Assembly: GCA_022865845.1 (NCBI GenBank)
Contig: JALHUC010000238.1
Location: forward strand, 1-5,072
Direction: 5' to 3'
From: a bacterium
GTDB lineage: Bacteria > BMS3Abin14
Length of the DNA: 5,072 nt
A program made the position numbers and the translations under genes. The notes beneath the pieces are model-generated. The model was not told where the DNA came from. It saw only the letters and a list, made by a program, of their open reading frames with translations, and did no database searches. This document shows, piece after piece, positions 1 through 5,072 of this stretch (its first letter is position 1; every line of letters begins with the position of its first letter).

Positions 1-1499
1 ATCCGGGGGTCGGGATCCTGTTTTCCAACCCGGAGAACCAGCTTGTTACATCAATAGTGGAAGAAGATGTGGCGTTTGGTCTTGAAGTTCTTGGGGAACC
101 CTCGGAAGTGATAGCCCAAAAAGTTGGTACAGTTCTGGAACGGCTGAAGATCATTCACTTGAGAAAGCGTATGCCCCACCTGATGTCCGGAGGGGAGCAG
201 CAGATGACGGCTCTGGCAGGTGTGCTTGTACTGGACCCGGATATCCTGATACTGGATGAACCTACAACCTACCTTGACCCCTATGCCAGGGTTTCCGTGC
301 TTGCGTCCATGCGGAAACTGGCCGATCAGGGCAAGATTATTATTTTGATCACCCACGATATGAAGGAAGCAGCAAATGCTGATAGGATAATACTTTTTGA
401 TAGCGGCCGTGCAGCCGGCCAGGGCACCCCGGAAGATGTTTTCTCTATGCCTGAACTCGGTGAACGGTATGGCATTTCCCCCCCATTTTTCATGAGCCTG
501 GTTCTGGAAATGCGATCAGCCGGACTTAAGGTGGGGTGGCCATGTGCTCCGGGTTCTTTGGCCCGCACGATCGTTAACGGTATGAATGATCGTAAAGGAT
601 CCAGCTCAAAAGTCACAGGACGTCCCGTGGCAATTCATAACGGGGAACCGGCCCTGACCTTTGACGGAGTCTGCTTTAGTTACGGCCAGGATGCCCCGGG
701 GGGGAGAGCGGTACTGAACGGTGTGAACTTTGCTGTTGAAAAAGGTACTGTGGCCCTTATCTGTGGTGCTAACGGATCAGGAAAGAGCACTCTATTGCAG
801 ATGTCCAACGGCCTCGTTGCGCCGGATGACGGAAAAGTTTTTTTGGGTGACCGGCAGCTTAAAAGCTGGAAGAAAAAACGAGGAGGTGTCACCGGCAGGG
901 TAGGGCTCCTTTTCCAGAACCCGGAACGTCAGCTTTTTTCAGCTTCGGTTGCCGATGATATCGCATTTGGACCGCGGAACCTTGGGGTCAGCGCCAGTAA
1001 AATAGAGGGGAGAGTTCTGAAAGCAGCCAAATGGGTGGGCCTTCCAGAAACCTTGCTGAGCCGTCCAGTTTACACTTTGTCGGGAGGACAAATGAGAAGA
1101 GCGGCCGTGGCAGGTGTCCTGGCCATGGAGCCTGAAATTCTGGTTCTGGATGAACCTACTGACGGGTTGGATCCGGGTGGTGTAAGAGAGTTCATCGCCA
1201 GCACCAGACGGTACTGTGATGAAACCGGAACAGCCGTCTTTATTGCCACTCATGCGGTACCCGAACAGATCGTCTGTTTTGACCATCTCGGGCATTTAGC
1301 CGGAGGCATGATCCAGTCCTCCGGTCCGCCTGCCGGTGTCCTGACTGGTCCGGAGAGAACTCTACCAACACAGTTTCTGCCAGACCACCTTATTCTGAGG
1401 GAAGAAATGTTGGAGATGGGAGTAGCCCTTTCTGACACAATCCTCGATCCGGTCGTTGCCAGGAAAAAGCTTGTGGCTCTGGCGAAAGGAGAAATGTGA
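1..1499 (+). CDS. ECF-type transporter, fused two-domain ATPase (CbiO/EcfA class), 5' partial
   Basis: This protein should hydrolyse ATP at the cytoplasmic face of the membrane to power an energy-coupling-factor vitamin or metal importer (EcfA1 and EcfA2 fused in one chain). The reading frame is open from base 3 to the TGA at 1497-1499, giving 498 residues in the window. A GTG at 57 lies inside the first domain and is not the start. With residue 1 as the codon at 3-5, domain 1 shows a Q-loop region FSNPENQ (7-13), signature SGGEQQ (62-67), Walker B ILILDEP (81-87), D-loop YLDP and H-loop His118. Domain 2, from about residue 216, shows Walker A GANGSGKST (255-263), Q-loop FQNPERQ with Gln305, signature LSGGQ (359-363), Walker B ILVLDEP (379-385) and His417. 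The FxNPExQ..F and DDIAFG/EDVAFG patterns are typical of ECF ATPases. Domain 1 has Ser8 where the Q-loop glutamine is expected. No EcfT or substrate-binding S subunit follows, so any partners are upstream and the substrate is unknown. The family call is firm. Confidence 0.93.
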   Translation, partial: PGVGILFSNPENQLVTSIVEEDVAFGLEVLGEPSEVIAQKVGTVLERLKIIHLRKRMPHLMSGGEQQMTALAGVLVLDPDILILDEPTTYLDPYARVSVLASMRKLADQGKIIILITHDMKEAANADRIILFDSGRAAGQGTPEDVFSMPELGERYGISPPFFMSLVLEMRSAGLKVGWPCAPGSLARTIVNGMNDRKGSSSKVTGRPVAIHNGEPALTFDGVCFSYGQDAPGGRAVLNGVNFAVEKGTVALICGANGSGKSTLLQMSNGLVAPDDGKVFLGDRQLKSWKKKRGGVTGRVGLLFQNPERQLFSASVADDIAFGPRNLGVSASKIEGRVLKAAKWVGLPETLLSRPVYTLSGGQMRRAAVAGVLAMEPEILVLDEPTDGLDPGGVREFIASTRRYCDETGTAVFIATHAVPEQIVCFDHLGHLAGGMIQSSGPPAGVLTGPERTLPTQFLPDHLILREEMLEMGVALSDTILDPVVARKKLVALAKGEM

Positions 1500-1512
1500 G
1501 AAAATAGAGTGT

Positions 1513-1539
1513 GAAAAACGGCCCAAATTAGCGTTTTTC
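1513..1539 (+). terminator. Possible weak hairpin terminator after the ECF ATPase gene
   Basis: An 8-base perfect inverted repeat, GAAAAACG (1513-1520) and CGTTTTTC (1532-1539), surrounds an 11-base loop and begins 14 bases after the ATPase stop codon. The right arm supplies the T-run, and a second T-run follows at 1546-1550. The stem is AT-rich with only three G:C pairs, so it would be a weak terminator. A competing pairing of 1512-1518 with 1546-1552 is also possible. Its position at the end of an apparent transcription unit is the main support. Confidence 0.35.
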
Positions 1540-1568
1540 TTGAACTTTTTCATGAACCATGTTAATTA
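1540..1568 (+). promoter_or_regulatory. Candidate promoter for the trpB2-accD-folC operon
   Basis: TTGAAC at 1540-1545 matches five of six bases of a sigma-70 -35 box (TTGACA) if the last two bases are treated loosely, and four of six strictly. AT-rich -10 candidates follow at 1561-1568, at a spacing of about 15-17 bases, but none is close to TATAAT. The area is the most AT-rich in the window and is the only gap large enough for a promoter ahead of trpB2. A promoter somewhere in 1540-1600 is likely, but this exact placement is weakly supported. Confidence 0.25.
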
Positions 1569-1580
1569 ATGCTTAATTAA
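1562..1580. repeat. Inverted repeat TTAATTAA-TGC-TTAATTAA upstream of trpB2
   Basis: Two identical 8-base palindromes, TTAATTAA at 1562-1569 and 1573-1580, are separated by TGC and together form a 19-base near-perfect dyad. The half-sites are 11 bases apart start to start, about one helical turn. This is the usual geometry of a site for a dimeric regulator. The repeat overlaps the -10 region of the candidate promoter, so repression is a plausible role. No regulator is recognised from the sequence, and an AT-rich stretch can form such a dyad by chance. Confidence 0.5.
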
Positions 1581-1611
1581 TCCAAATTCAAAATTCAAGA
1601 ATCCAAATCGG
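1577..1611. repeat. Short 7-base direct repeats in the trpB2 leader
   Basis: The stretch reads as five related 7-base units: TTAATCC, AAATTCA, AAATTCA, AGAATCC and AAATCGG. AAATTCA is a perfect tandem pair (1584-1597), and the 9-mer AATCCAAAT occurs at 1579-1587 and again at 1600-1608, exactly 21 bases apart. It lies in the probable 5' leader of trpB2, ending 28 bases before the start codon. It could be simple-sequence drift or a set of phased binding sites. The repeats are certain, but their function is unknown. Confidence 0.5.
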
Positions 1612-1626
1612 TTAAGAGCAACTTTG

Positions 1627-1633
1627 AAAGGAG
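1627..1633 (+). promoter_or_regulatory. trpB: Shine-Dalgarno site of trpB2
   Basis: AAAGGAG lies 6 bases before the ATG at 1640. An in-frame TGA at 1625-1627 excludes any earlier start, so the two together fix the trpB2 start. It is the only strong ribosome binding site in the window. accD and folC lack a comparable one. Confidence 0.85.
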
Positions 1634-1639
1634 TGGGAG

Positions 1640-3001
1640 ATGCAAACCAAAAAGATAACCCTGCATGATAGTGAGATACCAAAGGCCTGGTATAATGTCC
1701 TTCCTGACATGCCTAGCATGCCTGCGCCTCCGCTTAACCCCGGCACCGGTCAGCCTATAGGCCCCGAGGACCTCGCTCCTATTTTCCCTATGGGGCTCAT
1801 CGCCCAGGAAGTCTCCCAGGATAGCTGGATCAACATACCGGCAGAGGTTCTCGACATATACAGCCTGTGGCGCCCAACACCGCTGTTTCGGGCCTACCAT
1901 CTGGAGCAGGTCCTGGGAACACCAGCGAGGATCTACTATAAATATGAAGGTGTCAGCCCGGCTGGCAGTCACAAACCCAACACCTCCATCCCGCAGGCAT
2001 ATTATAATAAGCAGGAAGGTGTAAAACGCCTGGCTACAGAGACCGGTGCCGGCCAGTGGGGCAGCGCCCTGTCTCTCGCATGCAAGATGTTCGGCCTCGA
2101 ATGCACTATCTACATGGTCAAGGTCAGTTATCAACAGAAACCCTATCGCCGCTCCATGATGCAGACCTGGGGTGGAGAAGTCATTCCCAGTCCGTCGGAT
2201 AGGACCAACGCGGGACGGAATATGCTGATTAAAGACCCTGATTCACCGGGCAGCCTGGGTATGGCCATTAGTGAAGCGGTGGAGGATGCCGCCTCCAGGG
2301 ACGATACCAAATATGCCCTCGGCAGTGTCCTTAACCATGTAATGACACATCAGTCGGTCATCGGGCTTGAGGTTAAGGAACAGCTTAAAAAGGTGGGAGA
2401 GAAACCAGACGTTCTTATAGCCTGCTGCGGCGGCGGTAGCAACTTTGCCGGTCTTGTTTTTCCCTTCATTCCAGAGAAATCGGCAGGTGAGAATATCAGG
2501 ATGATAGCCGTGGAGCCAACTTCCTGCCCCACCCTGACCAAGGGTGTGTACGCTTACGATTTTGGGGATACCGCCCAGATGACACCTCTGATGCTTATGT
2601 ATACGTTGGGCCATGATTTCGTTCCGCCAGGAATCCATGCGGGCGGGCTGCGCTACCATGCGGATTCACCTCTGGTAAGCCAGCTGCACAAAGAGGGGAT
2701 CGTAGAAGCTGTAGCATATACCCAGAACCCCGTATTTGAGGCGGCAGTGACCTTTGCGCAGGTTGAGGGGATCATCCCCGCACCCGAATCTGCCCATGCT
2801 GTGAAAGCAGCTTTTGACGAGGCGCTCCGTTGCAAGGAAGAGGGTAAAGAAGAGGTCATCGTGTTCAACCTCAGTGGACACGGACACTTTGACATGGCGG
2901 CATACGACTCCTATCTGGCCGGCGATTTGGTGGATTATACCTATCCCGAGGAAAAAATCGCGGAGTCCCTCAAGAACCTGCCCCAGGTGAAATCGGAATA
3001 A
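1640..3001 (+). CDS. trpB: Tryptophan synthase beta chain, TrpB2 class (PLP-dependent)
   Basis: This cytoplasmic enzyme is expected to condense indole with L-serine to give L-tryptophan, using pyridoxal phosphate. The 453-residue protein is longer than TrpB1 (about 400), with the N-terminal extension typical of TrpB2. Visible motifs are SHKPNT with the PLP-binding Lys112, ETGAGQWG (134-141) with the likely catalytic Glu134, QQKPYRR (165-171) followed by MMQTWGGEV in the TrpB2 style, the phosphate-binding loop GGGSN (264-268), HAGGLRYH (333-340), and LSGHGHFDM (411-419) with Ser412 near the PLP ring nitrogen. All key residues are present, so it looks active. It has a strong AAAGGAG site and is followed after 6 bases by accD. 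TrpB2 proteins in other organisms bind TrpA weakly or not at all and are often proposed to salvage indole. No trpA is next to it here. Related fold-type II PLP enzymes are the alternative, but the motif set favours TrpB2 strongly. Confidence 0.94.
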   Translation: MQTKKITLHDSEIPKAWYNVLPDMPSMPAPPLNPGTGQPIGPEDLAPIFPMGLIAQEVSQDSWINIPAEVLDIYSLWRPTPLFRAYHLEQVLGTPARIYYKYEGVSPAGSHKPNTSIPQAYYNKQEGVKRLATETGAGQWGSALSLACKMFGLECTIYMVKVSYQQKPYRRSMMQTWGGEVIPSPSDRTNAGRNMLIKDPDSPGSLGMAISEAVEDAASRDDTKYALGSVLNHVMTHQSVIGLEVKEQLKKVGEKPDVLIACCGGGSNFAGLVFPFIPEKSAGENIRMIAVEPTSCPTLTKGVYAYDFGDTAQMTPLMLMYTLGHDFVPPGIHAGGLRYHADSPLVSQLHKEGIVEAVAYTQNPVFEAAVTFAQVEGIIPAPESAHAVKAAFDEALRCKEEGKEEVIVFNLSGHGHFDMAAYDSYLAGDLVDYTYPEEKIAESLKNLPQVKSE

Positions 3002-3007
3002 CGGATT

Positions 3008-3874
3008 ATGGTAACCTGGTTCCGCAGACGGTCCATCCGCCCTGAAAGATCGGACAGCAAAAAGGTCACTGTTCCTGAGGGCCTGTGGATAAAGTGCAAC
3101 AACTGTGCAGAGATCGTGTACAGCAAGGAGATCGACCGTAACCTCAAGGTCTGTCCCAAATGCGACTATCATTTCAGGATCACAGCCAGAGAACGCATCG
3201 AGCTTCTGGTTGATCCTGGGACCTTTACCGAATTCGACAGCCAGCTCCAGAGCGAAGACCCGCTTGGGTTCAAGGATTCACAGAAATACGTTGACCGCAT
3301 AAAGACGGCCCGGAAGAAAACAGGACTCAACGATGCCGTGATCTCAGGAATTTGCACTCTGGATGGGGTCAAGGTTGTATTGTCCGTCTTCGATTTTTTC
3401 TTCATGGGTGGCAGCATGGGATCCGTTGTCGGCGAGAAAATTACTCGTGCAGCTGAAAAAGCGGTGGAGGAAAAATGCGGTTTGATCGTGATCTCTTCCT
3501 CTGGTGGCGCCAGGATGCAGGAGGGCGCCCTGTCCCTTATGCAGATGGCCAAGACCAGCGCTGCTCTCGCACGACTCAGGCGGGAGCGGCTACCCTTTAT
3601 CTCGGTCCTTACTGATCCCACAACGGGGGGAGTTACGGCCAGCTTCGCCATGCTCGGTGATGTGAACCTTGCCGAACCCAAGGCCCTTATTGGGTTTGCC
3701 GGTCCTCGCGTTATCGAACAAACGATCCGACAGGCACTACCCGAAGGGTTCCAGAGGTCTGAATTTGTTCTTGAACACGGGATGATCGACCGTATTGTTA
3801 ACCGTAAGGAACTGAAGAAAACCATCGTCAACCTCTTGAGGGCTTTCACCCTGAAGACTTTCACTGATCAATGA
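3008..3874 (+). CDS. accD: Acetyl-CoA carboxylase, carboxyltransferase beta subunit
   Basis: AccD pairs with AccA (alpha2-beta2) to transfer the carboxyl group from carboxybiotin to acetyl-CoA, making malonyl-CoA for fatty-acid synthesis in the cytoplasm. The 288-residue protein is near full family length (about 280-305). An N-terminal four-cysteine zinc ribbon is complete: Cys30 and Cys33 (CNNC), Cys49 and Cys52 (CPKC). The crotonase-like carboxyltransferase core follows, with [11 protein letters not shown] (134-144), [11 protein letters not shown] (163-173), [13 protein letters not shown] (202-214) and [12 protein letters not shown] (228-239), which form the acyl-CoA and oxyanion sites. The ATG lies 6 bases after the trpB2 stop and has only a poor ribosome site (ACGGA, too close), so translation is probably coupled to trpB2. 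The stop codon overlaps the folC start. In E. coli the zinc domain is reported to bind acc mRNA, so autoregulation is possible here too. accA is not in the window. Identification is secure. Confidence 0.97.
   Translation: MVTWFRRRSIRPERSDSKKVTVPEGLWIKCNNCAEIVYSKEIDRNLKVCPKCDYHFRITARERIELLVDPGTFTEFDSQLQSEDPLGFKDSQKYVDRIKTARKKTGLNDAVISGICTLDGVKVVLSVFDFFFMGGSMGSVVGEKITRAAEKAVEEKCGLIVISSSGGARMQEGALSLMQMAKTSAALARLRRERLPFISVLTDPTTGGVTASFAMLGDVNLAEPKALIGFAGPRVIEQTIRQALPEGFQRSEFVLEHGMIDRIVNRKELKKTIVNLLRAFTLKTFTDQ
3871..3874 (+). other. ATGA start/stop overlap joining accD and folC
   Basis: The folC ATG (3871-3873) and the accD TGA (3872-3874) share bases. No Shine-Dalgarno-like sequence lies within about 15 bases upstream; the nearest purine run, GAGGG at about 3838-3842, is too far away. 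folC translation therefore probably depends on ribosomes finishing accD. Confidence 0.85.
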
Positions 3875-5072
3875 CCTACGAGCTGGCCCTTTCCTATCTG
3901 GCCAGCCTGAACGAGTCCAGAATCAGACCTGGTCTTGGACGGATTAGAGAGGCCTTGAAGGCTCTCGGATCCCCCCATTTCAATTTCCCGCATGTACTGG
4001 TTGGAGGCACAAACGGTAAGGGTTCGGTGGTGTCCTTTATGGGCGCTGCCCTGAGCTGTGCCGGATATCGTGTCGGACTCTTCACCTCGCCACACCTCAT
4101 CAAATTTGAAGAACGTATTGTGGTTGACAGCCATGCAGTGACTCGTGACGAGCTTCCTGGACTCCTCCAGGAAGTGAAGGATGTCGGGGTTGACATGACC
4201 TATTTTGAGTTCGCTACCGTTTTGGCCCTCCTCTATTTCGCTCGTCAGAAAGTTGATCTTGCCATTCTTGAGGTAGGTCTTGGTGGGCGCTGGGACGCAA
4301 CCAACGTTACCAGCCCGGTGCTTTCGGTCATCACCTCAGTGGACTTGGATCACAAGAATTGGCTCGGCCATACTCTTGAGGATGTTGCCCGGGAAAAATC
4401 GGGGATCATGAGAAAGGGAAAATCTGTGGTAGTGGGTCCGGTGGGTCGTGCTGCGAGGGAAGTTATTCTTCAAGAAGCCGAAGCGGTCGGTGCCAGGGTG
4501 GTTCTGTTTGGCAGGGATTTCAGTGCAGATCGTGATATTAACGGTAGCAGCTTGCAATTTGAGGGTATGAAGTGGAGTATAAACAGGTTGGTTCCGGGAC
4601 TCGCGGGGTTGTTTCAGCTGGATAATGCAGCTTGTGCCCTTGCTGCTCTCGAAGATCTGTCGGTATCGGGTTTTGAAATGGAGTATGAGAAGGTTGTCCT
4701 GGGAATTGAATCCACAAAATGGCCGGGTCGGTTCCAGGAGTTTGAAGGCTCACCGCCCATTATCGTGGACGCCGCCCACAACCCGGCAGGAGTGAAAGCC
4801 CTGGTCGGCTCTCTGGGCGATGAAAAAGAGGTCGTCTGGCTGATCTCCGCTTTGCGCGACAAGGACCTTGGAGCAATGGCCGAAGAGATGATCCGGTTGG
4901 GAAACCGTTTTGTTCTTGTCGCCCTGGACCATCCAAGAGGAAAAACCGTTCAGGAGCTAGAGGAAGGAATGCCGGAAGGTGCCGATATAGTAAAAGCTCC
5001 CACTGTGAAACAGGGCCTCGATACAGCAAGGAGCCTTGCAGGAGGCAAGGGGCGTATTGTAGTGGCGGGGTC
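3871..5072 (+). CDS. folC: Folylpolyglutamate synthase / dihydrofolate synthase, 3' partial
   Basis: FolC is a Mur-ligase-family cytoplasmic enzyme that uses ATP to add glutamate to folates. In many bacteria it also joins glutamate to dihydropteroate. The frame is open from the ATG at 3871 to the window edge, giving 400 residues. E. coli FolC has 422, so roughly the last 20-40 residues are missing. Visible motifs are the P-loop GGTNGKGS (45-52), TSPHL (72-76) with ERI just after, EFATVLAL (113-120), [12 protein letters not shown] (134-145), the AREKSGI motif (173-179) with Lys176 at the position carbamylated in E. coli Fol[10 protein letters not shown] (252-260), WPGR (284-287) and DAAHNPAG (300-307) in the C-terminal glutamate-ligase domain. 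GGRWDATN has Trp where Leu is usual. All catalytic motifs are intact. Bifunctional versus FPGS-only activity cannot be told from this sequence. It overlaps accD by 4 bases, in the accD-folC order common in Proteobacteria. Confidence 0.96.
   Translation, partial: MTYELALSYLASLNESRIRPGLGRIREALKALGSPHFNFPHVLVGGTNGKGSVVSFMGAALSCAGYRVGLFTSPHLIKFEERIVVDSHAVTRDELPGLLQEVKDVGVDMTYFEFATVLALLYFARQKVDLAILEVGLGGRWDATNVTSPVLSVITSVDLDHKNWLGHTLEDVAREKSGIMRKGKSVVVGPVGRAAREVILQEAEAVGARVVLFGRDFSADRDINGSSLQFEGMKWSINRLVPGLAGLFQLDNAACALAALEDLSVSGFEMEYEKVVLGIESTKWPGRFQEFEGSPPIIVDAAHNPAGVKALVGSLGDEKEVVWLISALRDKDLGAMAEEMIRLGNRFVLVALDHPRGKTVQELEEGMPEGADIVKAPTVKQGLDTARSLAGGKGRIVVAG

Noticed and set aside
57..59. GTG as a start codon for the ECF ATPase
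   Set aside because: The same frame is open upstream to the window edge and encodes the Q-loop region, so the GTG is an internal valine and the gene begins before the window.
1511..1580. A tryptophan leader peptide or attenuator ahead of trpB2
   Set aside because: The short frames here (GTG at 1511 and ATG at 1559) contain no tryptophan codons and end within a few residues. No T-box-like or classic antiterminator pattern was recognised.
1595..2134. 179-codon open frame on the - strand opposite the trpB2 start
   Set aside because: It lies antisense to a securely identified gene, has no family motifs, and is explained by the codon bias of trpB2 in the opposite frame. It also covers the trpB2 ribosome site.
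1..3001. A functional link in which the ECF transporter imports tryptophan or indole for TrpB2
   Set aside because: A 140-base gap with a possible terminator and promoter separates them, and no S subunit is visible to define a substrate. Adjacency alone does not support it.
3169..3864. 231-codon open frame on the - strand opposite accD
   Set aside because: Ser/Arg/Pro-rich shadow translation of accD with no recognisable domain. AccD on the + strand has a complete zinc ribbon and all core motifs.
1..5072. CRISPR array, tRNA/rRNA gene, insertion sequence, phage or toxin-antitoxin module
   Set aside because: No spaced repeat array, tRNA-like cloverleaf, transposase motif, terminal inverted repeats or small paired genes were seen. 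The window is filled by four housekeeping-type genes.

Overview
This is a densely packed window from a bacterial chromosome, with all genes on the + strand. It reads as housekeeping metabolism rather than a mobile or defence region. Base composition is moderate in G+C in the genes and clearly AT-rich in the one intergenic gap. The bacterial-type AccD with its own zinc ribbon, the adjacent accD-folC pair, a TrpB2-class tryptophan synthase and a fused ECF transporter ATPase suggest a Gram-negative anaerobe or thermotolerant lineage of the Desulfobacterota (former Deltaproteobacteria) type. That placement is a low-confidence inference, because no rRNA or marker tree is available.

Layout. (1) Bases 1-1499: the 3' part of a gene for a two-domain ABC ATPase of the energy-coupling-factor (ECF, CbiO/EcfA) class. 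The window opens just before its first Q-loop, so the first Walker A is missing. (2) Bases 1500-1639: a 140-base AT-rich intergenic region. It holds a weak hairpin that could end the ATPase transcript, a TTAATTAA-TGC-TTAATTAA inverted repeat, 7-base direct repeats and a good Shine-Dalgarno site. (3) Bases 1640-3001: a complete TrpB2-class tryptophan synthase beta-chain gene. (4) Bases 3008-3874: a complete accD (carboxyltransferase beta subunit of acetyl-CoA carboxylase), 6 bases downstream. (5) Bases 3871-5072: folC (folylpolyglutamate/dihydrofolate synthase), overlapping accD by 4 bases (ATGA) and cut by the right edge.

The last three genes look like one transcript, trpB2-accD-folC. In many Proteobacteria accD-folC lies directly after trpF-trpB-trpA. 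Here that position is held by trpB2 alone, with no trpA between it and accD. This is the most informative feature of the window. The enzymes serve separate pathways (tryptophan from indole and serine, malonyl-CoA for fatty acids, folate polyglutamates), so the linkage looks like an inherited operon rather than one pathway.

I found no mobile element, CRISPR array, RNA gene or clearly novel system. The points most worth checking are the trpB2 replacement, the lost Q-loop glutamine in the first ATPase domain, and the repeat-rich region upstream of trpB2.
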